A stretch of 21,444 bases of DNA from DAOTXL01 sp034434895 (GTDB taxonomy: Bacteria; Chloroflexota; Anaerolineae; JAAYZQ01): assembly GCA_034434895.1 (NCBI GenBank), contig DAOTYI010000060.1, forward strand, positions 1-21,444, in the 5' to 3' direction. The notes beneath the pieces were generated by a model. The model was not told where the DNA came from and did no database searches. It saw nothing but the letters and a program-made list of their open reading frames with translations. Below, in pieces: positions 1-7,545 of this stretch. The first letter of the stretch is position 1; the number at the start of each line of letters is the position of its first letter. Position numbers and translations under genes: made by a program.

Positions 1-316
1 GAGTGGGGGTCGGCGTCGGGGTAGGAGTGGGGGTATCGGTCATCTCTGGCGTGGGCGATGGCGTGGCCGTCACCTCTTTGACGATGACCACCTGGGTCAC
101 GGCCGGTGGTGTCACCACCTGGGTCACGACCGGCGCCGTGGCCGCCGGGCCACAGCCGGCAACAGTTCCCACAGCGGCTGCAGCCGCCGTCGCGCCGGCC
201 GCAGCCAAAAAGGTGCGGCGGTCGAACTGCCAGCCACCGACATCCTTTTTTACCGCATAGACTTCCGGCTCCTCTTCTGCTTCTTTCTCTCCTTCGAACT
301 CTTTTTCTGTCATCAT
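1..316 (-). CDS. Tat-exported lipoprotein with Thr-Pro stalk (partial)
   Basis: The frame opens at 316 and is still open at the left edge, so only the first ~105 residues are visible. It begins with a very acidic 31-residue n-region. A twin-arginine motif (DRRTFL, residues 32-37), an alanine-rich hydrophobic segment and a lipobox (VAGC, Cys55) follow. This is a Tat-type lipoprotein signal, so the mature protein should be exported folded and lipid-anchored outside the membrane. After Cys55 comes a Val/Thr/Pro stretch that turns into Thr-Pro repeats, a typical cell-surface stalk. The functional domain lies outside the window. The ATG overlaps the upstream stop codon as ATGA and is preceded by AGGAGGGG; a second in-frame ATG at 313 has slightly better spacing. 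It is the last visible gene of the radical SAM operon and could be its substrate, a binding protein or a partner enzyme. The sequence does not say which. Confidence 0.82.
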   Translation of the reverse strand, partial: MMTEKEFEGEKEAEEEPEVYAVKKDVGGWQFDRRTFLAAAGATAAAAAVGTVAGCGPAATAPVVTQVVTPPAVTQVVIVKEVTATPSPTPEMTDTPTPTPTPTPT

Positions 317-1248
317 TCCCCTCCTGAGCTGTGAATCGCCTGTTCATATTGCTCACGGCACACAGAACAGATGTCACACCGCTTGTGGCAGTGCAGGACA
401 AACTCGAACCACTCGTCCGAGACGTCTATGGCCGCCACGGGGGAGGCCGGCCCGCCGCCGATGTCGCGGGGCAGGATCGGTCTGCGGTGAATATAAGCTT
501 CCAGAACACGCAGGTAGCGTTCCGGATCGCGCAAAGTGACCCGTCCGGCCAGTTTCAGCCCATCGTACAGCCCGTCGTAGAAGTGCAGATGCCGGGGCAG
601 AACCCAGGCTCCGGTCAGACGCAACCAGGGGTGCTGCTCAAGAAGGCCCTGGCACAACGACTGCGGGAACTCATCGCCGTACCCCATTTCGTAAAAGTGC
701 TGGGTGCGGAAGGGGCAGCCGGGCAGACAGGCTTCGTTCACGATCAGCCGAATTTCACCGGAATAAGCCTGTCGCAACTGCCTCAATCCTGACAGGTCGC
801 GTACCAACCGGTTGTCGGCGGTGATGGCATCCACTCCATCCCCCACCAGCCAGACCTGGGCCGGGGTGACCAGGCCCATCAGCACCGAGGCGGTGACCTT
901 CCAGCCGGGCAACGCCTCCTTGATCCGCCGCGCCAGGGTGGGGTTGGCCACGGTCACGCTCCGCACGCCATAGTCACCTTCCAGCCGCCGCAGGGCGGTC
1001 AGAACCTGGGGCGCTACCACCTCCACCGGCCGGGGCAGGACGATGGGATTGACCAGCACCCCCTTGGGCAGCGGCACATCCCGCAAAAAATCGCTCAGGA
1101 ACCTCTCCGGCTGTGGTGGCCGCCCCGAGGCAAACAACCGGCCCGGTACCGGGGAATAGACCTCCTTCACCTGCAAGCCGAAGCGACGGTTCACCTCCTG
1201 CCAAAAGTCGAGGGGCTGGTCTACGTAAGGGATGATCCAGATGCTCAT
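313..1248 (-). CDS. U32-like TIM-barrel Fe-S protein
   Basis: This is a 311-residue protein starting with MSIWIIPYVDQP. Its middle part alternates strand and helix in the style of peptidase family U32 and related proteins (UbiU/UbiV, tRNA hydroxylases). That part includes VTVANPTLARRIKEALPG, a GVDAITADNRLVRDL segment and IVNEACLPGCPFR, with Cys174 and Cys178. The C-terminus carries a second cluster, Cys287-x3-Cys291-x2-Cys294-x2-Cys297, which could hold an iron-sulfur cluster. Members of the U32 group are often Fe-S enzymes acting on RNA, quinones or peptides rather than true proteases. Assignment to U32 is by eye and moderate; the reaction is unknown. The ATG forms an ATGA overlap with the upstream radical SAM stop. 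Earlier in-frame ATGs lie inside that upstream gene and were rejected. Its place among two radical SAM genes and a PqqD-like gene suggests a role in the same modification pathway. Confidence 0.75.
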   Translation of the reverse strand: MSIWIIPYVDQPLDFWQEVNRRFGLQVKEVYSPVPGRLFASGRPPQPERFLSDFLRDVPLPKGVLVNPIVLPRPVEVVAPQVLTALRRLEGDYGVRSVTVANPTLARRIKEALPGWKVTASVLMGLVTPAQVWLVGDGVDAITADNRLVRDLSGLRQLRQAYSGEIRLIVNEACLPGCPFRTQHFYEMGYGDEFPQSLCQGLLEQHPWLRLTGAWVLPRHLHFYDGLYDGLKLAGRVTLRDPERYLRVLEAYIHRRPILPRDIGGGPASPVAAIDVSDEWFEFVLHCHKRCDICSVCREQYEQAIHSSGGE

Positions 1249-2210
1249 GCCGGCACCTCCACCCGGAATGGGGTGTGGCGGAAGCGGCGGATGGTTGCAG
1301 CCAGGCAGCCGCCGGGACATTCGCCACTGGCTTTGAACGGGCAGGAGGAGCACTCTTTGAACACGCCGGCCCGGCGGTAGGGCCGCGTCCACTTCTCAAA
1401 GGTATGGCGCAGCGCCGCCGCGTCACTTTCCGGCGCGAGGGGCAGGCTGCCCAGTTGCGCCAGAGGAAAGCAGTGGAGGACATTGCCTGCCAGGTCCACG
1501 TCCAGGATGGGGTTGCAGTGCCAGCCGACTTTGGCTCCGGCCGCCTGAAGCACCTCCAGGTCGGCGTCGGAAAAGATACAGCGCACAAAACCGCAGTCGA
1601 AATCGAGGACAACACCGGTCCCGGCGGCAGCCTGGGCAAAACGCACGATCTTGACGGCCACGGCGCGATACTGGTTGGGCAGCAGGTGACGGTTGCCGCC
1701 CGACAGGCAGGGCTGGGCCATCCCCAGGCGGATGACCGGCTTGCAGCCGGTTTCGGCCACGAGCGGCAGCAGAAATTCGGGCTGAAAGTCGGGCCGGTAG
1801 ATGGTAAAGCCGGGCAGAGCGCGCTCCCCCAGCCGCCGCATGACAGCCAGGCGCCGTTCGTGGGCAGCCCGGTCTCCGTTGGGTTGGTTGACGTTAACCA
1901 TGACGGTGCACTGTTCGACCGGCAACGCTTCCAGACAGGTCAGGGCGGTTTCGGGCATCAGCCCATTGGTAAAGATCACCACCCGCTTGCCCGCCGCTCT
2001 GGCACGTTCGACCAGATCGGGGAATTGCGGATGCAGGGTCGGCTCGCCCCCCAGCAGGCGAGCCTCCTGGATACCGGAACGGTCCAGAAAGTCCAACCGT
2101 TCCCCAAAAGCGCCGAGCGGCAGGAAATCGTGGCCTGGCTGCCGATGGTCGGTCGTGAAGCAGTAGGCGCAGTTCTGGTTGCAGATAGCACTGATCACCA
2201 GGTTAGCCAC
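1245..2210 (-). CDS. Radical SAM protein with SPASM-like C-terminus
   Basis: This 321-residue radical SAM enzyme has the [4Fe-4S]/SAM motif Cys10-x3-Cys14-x2-Cys17 almost at its N-terminus and a LLGGEPTLH segment that matches the GGE SAM-binding motif. The C-terminal third has extra cysteines: HCNPILDVDLAGNVLHC, then CSSCPFKASGECPGGC, a CX2CX7CX3C arrangement close to a SPASM domain. SPASM enzymes use auxiliary clusters to modify peptides or proteins. The start codon is GTG at 2210, with GGAG six bases upstream. It overlaps the end of the PqqD-like gene by 8 bases, so translation is probably coupled. There is no separate N-terminal peptide-binding domain, so it may depend on the free PqqD-like protein. 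The substrate is unknown. Confidence 0.88.
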   Translation of the reverse strand: MANLVISAICNQNCAYCFTTDHRQPGHDFLPLGAFGERLDFLDRSGIQEARLLGGEPTLHPQFPDLVERARAAGKRVVIFTNGLMPETALTCLEALPVEQCTVMVNVNQPNGDRAAHERRLAVMRRLGERALPGFTIYRPDFQPEFLLPLVAETGCKPVIRLGMAQPCLSGGNRHLLPNQYRAVAVKIVRFAQAAAGTGVVLDFDCGFVRCIFSDADLEVLQAAGAKVGWHCNPILDVDLAGNVLHCFPLAQLGSLPLAPESDAAALRHTFEKWTRPYRRAGVFKECSSCPFKASGECPGGCLAATIRRFRHTPFRVEVPA

Positions 2211-2484
2211 TCCCCTCTCCTTCCAGGGGGCACACGATACCCGCCTGCTCCCAACGGCGGATGACGGCCAGCAGGCGTTGCATTACCTCCTCTCCGGACA
2301 GCCCCAGCAGTTCTGTCAGAAACCCAACGATCTGTTCAAAGGAATAGTGCAACGTCAGCAGGTCCCAGATGGTGGCCTCCACACCGCGCAATGCCCACCA
2401 TTGTCCCCGCTCCTGAGCGACCAGGAGGGTCTGTCCGACATCCTTGACCCAGACGATAGCCGGTGCACAGCGGTAGAGGGTCAT
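2203..2484 (-). CDS. PqqD-like peptide-binding (RRE) protein
   Basis: This is a 93-residue protein starting MTLYRCAPAIVWVKDVG. It fits the PqqD fold pattern: a short beta hairpin (VWVKDVGQTLLVAQERGQWWAL), then the helix 'EATIWDLLTLHYSFEQIV' and a terminal helix 'VMQRLLAVIRRWEQAGIV'. PqqD proteins are RiPP recognition elements that bind a precursor leader peptide and present it to a radical SAM enzyme. The start forms an ATGA overlap with the stop of the upstream SPASM gene; longer in-frame versions lie inside that gene. Being a separate short gene between two radical SAM genes, it could serve either or both. The assignment rests on length, pattern and context rather than an alignment. Confidence 0.82.
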   Translation of the reverse strand: MTLYRCAPAIVWVKDVGQTLLVAQERGQWWALRGVEATIWDLLTLHYSFEQIVGFLTELLGLSGEEVMQRLLAVIRRWEQAGIVCPLEGEGSG

Positions 2485-3878
2485 CTCAGTCGGCTCCAGT
2501 CGGCCAGGGCATCTGAGGGCTGCCACACCGCTCGCTCCAACGCCGGGCGGTCGTTCAGCAAGTCGCGGGCCAGATCGTCGCGGTCCAACACCTTTAACAG
2601 ATTGCGCAGGGCAATGATCCGCGTCTGAAGGCATAGCCGGTCATAGTCACCCGGCCTGTCCGACAGGAGATGGTTGACATGGCAACCGCCAGCGCAGTGC
2701 CATCGGCAGAAACAGCGAGCGCAGAGCGGCTTATGATGCACATTCAAGCTCCGCACCCTGGCGATCGCGCCGTCATCCAGGAACAGGGTGTCGTCTTTGA
2801 TCCTGCCCAGGCGGAGGTCGAACCCCCTGGCTGCCCATTCCTGGCGCAGCAGGTAACAGGCAGCGACATCCCCGTCAGGGGAGATGATGGGCACATCCTG
2901 GCCCACCGGGCAAAAGCTCACGCGCCGGGCGGTGATGTCGGCGGCGGCATAGACCGGAGCGACACCGTGGGCCTCCAGGACCCGGGCAGCCTGGATAAAA
3001 TAGCGGGCAAACTCCCACGGATCGGGCGGTGCCAACCCGGCTGCCTCCGAGGGCGCAGAAGGTTGAACCGGCTCAAAGCAGACCGAAACCGGGCGGAACT
3101 CCTGGCAGAACCAGGCCGCGATGTCGGGCAGCCGGCCCACCGTCTCGGCCGTCACGCAGGCGCGGATGGCAAGTTCGGCCGGACCTTCTGACAGGATGCG
3201 GGCGTTGCGGGCCACGGTCTGAAAGCTCCCCTGCCCATCCCGGCGCGGTCGGTGTCGGTCCTGGATATCGTCCGGGCCGTCCAGCGAGAGGATAATGCTG
3301 TCCAGGCTATCGGCGGCCCACCGGCAGCGATCCTCGTCGAAGGCGCCGTTGGTCGCCACCTCAAAGCGGACGGTGCAGCCTGTCTCAGCGGCCTTGAGCC
3401 GGGCAAAGTGACAGGCAAAATCCACCACCTCCTCGGCGCAGAACGGTTCTCCGCCGAAAAAGTGAATTTCGGCCATCTGGAACCCGGACCGGCCCACCCG
3501 TTCCAGGTACCACTCGATGGCAGTCCGTGCCAGGCGCAGGTCCATAACCTGCCCGGCACCCTGGCTCGTCAGAAAAGCGCAGTATGTGCAGGCCAGGTTA
3601 CAGCCGCGCGTTGGGATCAGACCCAGGAACGCCGGGACAAACTCCCCCTGTCTGGGTTGTGGCACAGGGGCGGTCGCTCCCCTGAGGTGCTCGACGATGT
3701 TGCGCACCGAACCTGCCCCCACATCCTGGCCGAATAAAAGCGCCCGGCGGATCTGGTCCGTCGCAGCAGGAGCAACCAGCGCAGCAAAGGTATGCAGGGG
3801 AGCATAGAGCAGGAACAGATTGAGAACCGGAAGAATAAAGATGCTGTGCGTGTCATCGCACGGGTCGGTTACAGTCAT
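2481..3878 (-). CDS. SPASM-domain radical SAM peptide/protein-modifying enzyme
   Basis: This is a 465-residue enzyme. An N-terminal segment (residues ~13-70, 'LPVLNLFLLYAPLHTFAALV') resembles the small wing found before the barrel in peptide-modifying radical SAM proteins. The radical SAM motif is Cys93-x3-Cys97-x2-Cys100, followed by FFGGEP. The C-terminus has a full SPASM signature: CPVGQDVPIISPDGDVAAC, then a perfect CX2CX5CX3C (CARCFCRWHCAGGC) and a final Cys in 'DRLCLQ'. Such enzymes (PqqE, AlbA, AnSME and relatives) carry two auxiliary [4Fe-4S] clusters and crosslink or oxidise peptide side chains. I start it at 3878, where GGGAG sits six bases upstream. The longer in-frame ATG at 3923 overlaps the -35 box and cannot be transcribed from this promoter. 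It is the first gene of the five-gene operon. No precursor peptide gene lies upstream. Confidence 0.9.
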   Translation of the reverse strand: MTVTDPCDDTHSIFILPVLNLFLLYAPLHTFAALVAPAATDQIRRALLFGQDVGAGSVRNIVEHLRGATAPVPQPRQGEFVPAFLGLIPTRGCNLACTYCAFLTSQGAGQVMDLRLARTAIEWYLERVGRSGFQMAEIHFFGGEPFCAEEVVDFACHFARLKAAETGCTVRFEVATNGAFDEDRCRWAADSLDSIILSLDGPDDIQDRHRPRRDGQGSFQTVARNARILSEGPAELAIRACVTAETVGRLPDIAAWFCQEFRPVSVCFEPVQPSAPSEAAGLAPPDPWEFARYFIQAARVLEAHGVAPVYAAADITARRVSFCPVGQDVPIISPDGDVAACYLLRQEWAARGFDLRLGRIKDDTLFLDDGAIARVRSLNVHHKPLCARCFCRWHCAGGCHVNHLLSDRPGDYDRLCLQTRIIALRNLLKVLDRDDLARDLLNDRPALERAVWQPSDALADWSRLR

Positions 3879-3894
3879 CGCAGGCTCCCAATCT

Positions 3895-3923
3895 ATCATA
3901 TCACAATTTGGAGCTGAGGTCAA
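3895..3923 (-). promoter_or_regulatory. Sigma70-type promoter of the radical SAM operon
   Basis: On the minus strand, TTGACC (3923-3918) and TATGAT (3900-3895) are separated by exactly 17 bases. The expected start of transcription (about 3888) falls within the GGGAG of the first gene, giving a leader of only about 10 bases. Confidence 0.75.
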
Positions 3924-3934
3924 GGGGGTAGTTC

Positions 3935-3952
3935 AATTTACCAGGGGAAATT
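3935..3952. promoter_or_regulatory. Near-palindrome upstream of the radical SAM promoter
   Basis: This 18-bp site pairs AATTT.CC with GG.AAATT (7 of 9 positions match) and lies 12 bases upstream of the -35 box. The position would suit an activator or repressor, but there is no independent support. Confidence 0.25.
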
Positions 3953-3989
3953 GGTGGACACTTTTTCTCGACAATGTTCGATTCGACCT

Positions 3990-4037
3990 CACCCCTACCC
4001 CCTGGCCCCCTTCGGCGAAGAGGGCGGGGGAGAGGTG
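3990..4037. repeat. C-rich/G-rich imperfect inverted repeat
   Basis: Left arm 3990-4013 (CACCCCTACCCCCTGGCCCC then CTTC) pairs, with small bulges, with the right arm 4017-4037 (GAAGAGGGCGGGGGAGAGGTG read as two parts) around a GGC loop. It lies between two divergent promoters and directly abuts the 28-bp palindrome. C-tract hairpins of this form recur between genes in Chloroflexota; function is unknown. Confidence 0.55.
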
Positions 4038-4064
4038 TAGGGCAACTGCGAGCAGTTGCCCTAC
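4037..4064. repeat. 28-bp dispersed palindrome, copy 1
   Basis: Perfect inverted repeat: arm GTAGGGCAACTGC (4037-4049), loop GA, reverse-complement arm (4052-4064). It lies 15 bases upstream of the GH13 gene's -35 box. The other copies are at 8948, 12598 and 15287. Confidence 0.9.
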
Positions 4065-4079
4065 AAAGCTCTGCCAGAT

Positions 4080-4108
4080 TTGACAGCCAGGCCCGAAACG
4101 GGCATAAT
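4080..4108 (+). promoter_or_regulatory. Sigma70-type promoter of the GH13-sortase unit
   Basis: TTGACA (4080-4085), a 17-base spacer and CATAAT (4103-4108). The expected transcription start (about 4115) coincides with the GGAGG Shine-Dalgarno, so the leader is about 10 bases. Confidence 0.75.
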
Positions 4109-4124
4109 GGGAGTGGAGGACAAG

Positions 4125-7100
4125 ATGCCCACTATGGAATTCCACGTCTCCCGCCAGGCGCGGGACCGTTATCGGTTCGATGAGTCGCTGTTCACCTGGA
4201 ACGGCAATGTCATTTTCGCCAATTTCCACGCCGCGCGGGTCTTTGCCCAAAAGATGAATCAGCAGCGCGACCTGGTGAACTTTCCTGAGCAGGCGGTCAA
4301 GGCCGGGCAGATCAACGCCATGGGCCTCATTGATGAGCTTGCGCATTATGTCGTCCAGCTCTACCGCGAGCAGGTGAACCCCCAGGTGATGGCCCAGGCC
4401 CTGGCCTGGCTGGATGCCCACCTGGGCCGGGAAGCGGTAGATGCCACCCTGCGCCGCTTCGCCACCGAGTTCCCCCCTCTGGCTGTCTACCGCCGCGAAA
4501 TGAGCCTGGATGCCTATCTGCAGGGCGAAACAGAGGGCATGCCCCATCGTCAGGTCGTATTGGAAGAGATGATGCTGCTCTGGCTGGCAAATGCCAACCC
4601 GGCCTTCACCCCCTTCCTGGAACTATTCGATGACAACGGCCTGACCCGCGAGACGGCCTACGCCCAGATTCCATTGGCCCTGCACAACTTCTTCGAGACC
4701 CAACCCCGCTTCGGACCCGACCATCAGAACCTGCTGGACATGCTGCGCGCCCCAGCCCTGGCCCATCCCCACTCCCTGGCAGCACAGTTGGAGTATATCC
4801 GGCAACGGTGGGGATTGCTGCTGAGCCGCTACCTGTATCGCCTGTTGGGGGGGCTGGACCTGATCCGGGAAGAGGAAAAGGCGGTCTTTGGGGGGCCAGG
4901 GCCGGCTGTGGTATATGAATATGGCGCATTGGAAGCCGAACCGGAACGCTTCAGCGCCGACCTGGACTGGATGCCCCGCCTGGTGCTCCTGGCCAAGAAC
5001 AGCTATGTGTGGCTGCACCAGCTTTCCCAAAAATATGGCCAGCCGATCACCCGCCTGGACCAGATCCCTGACCAGGAGCTGGACACCCTGGCACGCTGGG
5101 GCTTTACCGGACTGTGGCTGATCGGGGTGTGGGAACGCAGCCCGGCCTCGCGCAAGATCAAACAGTTGTGCGGCAACCCGGAAGCGGTGGCCTCGGCCTA
5201 TTCCCTGTACGATTATGTGATCGCCGCCGACCTGGGCGGCCCGGCAGCGTACCAGAACCTCAAGGATCGGGCCTGGCAGCGGGGCATCCGCCTGGCCAGC
5301 GACATGGTGCCCAATCATGTGGGCATCTATTCCCGATGGGTGATTGAGCACCCGGACTGGTTCATTTCACTCAACTACAATCCATTTCCATCATACACCT
5401 TCAACGGACCGGACCTGTCTGACGATGCACGGGTGGGCATCTTTATCGAGGATCACTACTACGACCGCAGCGATGCAGCGGTGGTCTTTAAACGGCTCGA
5501 CCGCCAGAGTGGCGATGTCCGGTATATCTACCACGGCAACGACGGCACCTCCATGCCCTGGAACGACACTGCCCAGCTCAACTACCTCAACCCGGAGGTG
5601 CGTGAGGCGGTCATCCAGACGATTTTGCATGTGGCCCGGCAGTTCCCCATCATCCGCTTCGACGCAGCCATGACCCTGACCAGGAAGCACTACCAACGCC
5701 TGTGGTTCCCCGAACCGGGCACGGGTGGGGCCATCCCCACTCGCGCCGGGCACGGCCTGACCCGCGAACAGTTCGACGCCGCCATGCCGGTCGAATTCTG
5801 GCGCGAGGTGGTGGACCGGGTGGCCGCCGAAGCGCCCGACACCCTGTTGCTGGCCGAAGCCTTCTGGCTGCTGGAAGGCTATTTCGTGCGCACCCTGGGG
5901 ATGCATCGCGTTTACAACAGCGCCTTTATGCACATGCTGCGCGACGAAGACAACGCCAAATACCGGCAGGTGATGAAGAACACGCTGGAATTCGACCCGG
6001 AGATCCTCAAGCGGTTCGTGAACTTTATGAACAATCCCGACGAAGAGACGGCCGTGGCCCAGTTCGGCAAGGGGGACAAATATTTCGGCATCTGCACGCT
6101 GATGGCCACGCTGCCGGGCCTGCCCATGTTCGGCCACGGCCAGGTGGAGGGCCTGGCCGAAAAGTATGGCATGGAATACCGCCGCGCCTACTGGGATGAA
6201 GAACCGGACCGCTGGCTGATCGAGCGCCATGAGCGGGAGATCTTTCCCCTGCTGCACCGCCGCTACCTCTTTGCCGAAGTTCAGGATTTCTTGCTGTACG
6301 ACTTTTTCACCCCGGAGGGCCATGTCAACGAAGATGTATTTGCCTATTCCAACCGCTCCGGCGATGAACGTGGCCTGGTGGTCTATCACAACCGGTTCGC
6401 CACGGCGCGGGGATGGGTTCAGCGCTCGGTTGCTTACGCCGTCAAAACCGGGCAGGGTGACGGGCGGATGCTGGTCCAGCGCACCCTGGGCGAGGGCCTG
6501 GGGCTACGGGCCGACGAAGGGATCTTTTACATCTTCCGCGACCAGGTCACCGGCCTGGAATATATCCGCCAGGGCAAAGAGCTGTGTGAAAACGGCCTGT
6601 ATATCGAACTGGAGGCCTACAAGCGCCATGTCTTTCTCGACTGGCGTGAGGTCCAGGATGACGAGTGGCACCGGTACGCGCAACTGGCCCGTTACCTGAA
6701 CGGGCGCGGTGTGCCCGACATCGAAGAGGCGCGGCGTGAACTGTTCCTGCAACCGATCCACGACCCCTTCCGCGAGCTGATCAACGCCGGGTATCTGCGC
6801 TGGCTGATAGACCGACGTGTGGCCGCGCCCACGGAGACCGCAGATACCGCAACTCTGGACGAGGCAGAGCGCCGGGTGCTGGCCTTGTTGCGCCAGGTCC
6901 AGCGCTTTACCGATGGCAGCGGTGACCCGGAACGGATCGCCCGTGAAATCCGCTGCGAACTGGCAGCCGCTTTGCGATTGATTGACGATTTCCGATTGAC
7001 GATTGAGGGCTGGGGCACGCTATCGGGCTGGCTGTTCAGCCACGCCCTGGGCAAGATCGCCACCACGACCGGGTTCGCAGCGCAGAGTCGAAGCTGGCTC

Positions 7101-7529
7101 GATGAGTGGCTGCTGGGCAGGTTGCTGGCGAGCGCGCTCCAGGAGCTGGGGCTGGACGAGGGGGCAGCCTGGCGGGCAATCGGGACGGTAAAAATCCTCA
7201 TCAGCCATCAACGATGGTTTGATTGGGAGGGCAGTGAACAGGAGCGTGCCTGCCGGGTGTTGACCTCGTGGCTCAAGGACGAGGAGGTGCAACGGTTCTT
7301 GCAGGTCAACCGCCATCGAGGCGTGTTGTGGTTCAACCACGAAGCCTTCGGGCAACTGCTGGATTGGATGTCGGTCATCGCCGCCATCCAGATCGGCGCC
7401 GATCCGGAATTGACAGAAGAGGAAGCGGAGGAAAAGCTTGCGGCCTGCCATCAGGTCATCAACAGGCTCCGGCAGGCTGAAGAGAGGTCGGAATATCAGG
7501 TGGTGAAGCTGATGGAGGCAGTCGCATGA
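4125..7529 (+). CDS. Large GH13 (alpha-amylase family) protein
   Basis: This is a 1134-residue protein. Residues ~1-290 are an N-terminal extension I do not recognise. A GH13 (beta/alpha)8 domain follows with region I DMVPNHVG (393-400), region II RFDAAM (nucleophile Asp513), region III LLAEAFW (acid/base Glu578) and region IV FMNNPDEE (Asp639). In region IV the usual His before the Asp is Pro. Downstream are PGLPMFGHGQ and a long C-terminal region (~850-1134), mostly helical, without a recognised domain. It should hydrolyse or transfer alpha-glucan; the exact specificity cannot be read. There is no signal peptide, so it is probably cytoplasmic. The start at 4125 has GGAGG five bases upstream; an in-frame ATG at 4056 lies in the palindrome, upstream of the promoter. 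The sortase gene follows after 16 bases and is probably co-transcribed. Confidence 0.9.
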   Translation: MPTMEFHVSRQARDRYRFDESLFTWNGNVIFANFHAARVFAQKMNQQRDLVNFPEQAVKAGQINAMGLIDELAHYVVQLYREQVNPQVMAQALAWLDAHLGREAVDATLRRFATEFPPLAVYRREMSLDAYLQGETEGMPHRQVVLEEMMLLWLANANPAFTPFLELFDDNGLTRETAYAQIPLALHNFFETQPRFGPDHQNLLDMLRAPALAHPHSLAAQLEYIRQRWGLLLSRYLYRLLGGLDLIREEEKAVFGGPGPAVVYEYGALEAEPERFSADLDWMPRLVLLAKNSYVWLHQLSQKYGQPITRLDQIPDQELDTLARWGFTGLWLIGVWERSPASRKIKQLCGNPEAVASAYSLYDYVIAADLGGPAAYQNLKDRAWQRGIRLASDMVPNHVGIYSRWVIEHPDWFISLNYNPFPSYTFNGPDLSDDARVGIFIEDHYYDRSDAAVVFKRLDRQSGDVRYIYHGNDGTSMPWNDTAQLNYLNPEVREAVIQTILHVARQFPIIRFDAAMTLTRKHYQRLWFPEPGTGGAIPTRAGHGLTREQFDAAMPVEFWREVVDRVAAEAPDTLLLAEAFWLLEGYFVRTLGMHRVYNSAFMHMLRDEDNAKYRQVMKNTLEFDPEILKRFVNFMNNPDEETAVAQFGKGDKYFGICTLMATLPGLPMFGHGQVEGLAEKYGMEYRRAYWDEEPDRWLIERHEREIFPLLHRRYLFAEVQDFLLYDFFTPEGHVNEDVFAYSNRSGDERGLVVYHNRFATARGWVQRSVAYAVKTGQGDGRMLVQRTLGEGLGLRADEGIFYIFRDQVTGLEYIRQGKELCENGLYIELEAYKRHVFLDWREVQDDEWHRYAQLARYLNGRGVPDIEEARRELFLQPIHDPFRELINAGYLRWLIDRRVAAPTETADTATLDEAERRVLALLRQVQRFTDGSGDPERIAREIRCELAAALRLIDDFRLTIEGWGTLSGWLFSHALGKIATTTGFAAQSRSWLDEWLLGRLLASALQELGLDEGAAWRAIGTVKILISHQRWFDWEGSEQERACRVLTSWLKDEEVQRFLQVNRHRGVLWFNHEAFGQLLDWMSVIAAIQIGADPELTEEEAEEKLAACHQVINRLRQAEERSEYQVVKLMEAVA
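6981..7008. repeat. Four ATT-initial heptamers inside the GH13 gene
   Basis: ATTGACG, ATTTCCG, ATTGACG and ATTGAGG lie in tandem. They encode part of 'LIDDFRLTIEG' in the C-terminal region. Similar heptamers (ATTCGTC, ATTTGTC, ATTCGTC) lie at 20980-21000. The reading frame is kept. Confidence 0.5.
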
Positions 7530-7545
7530 AGGTGGGGAGTGAACG

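Noticed and set aside
3..260. Plus-strand frame rich in Gly-Val repeats
   Set aside because: It is the antisense of the Thr-Pro stalk and Tat signal of the minus-strand lipoprotein, which has a proper signal, ribosome site and operon position.
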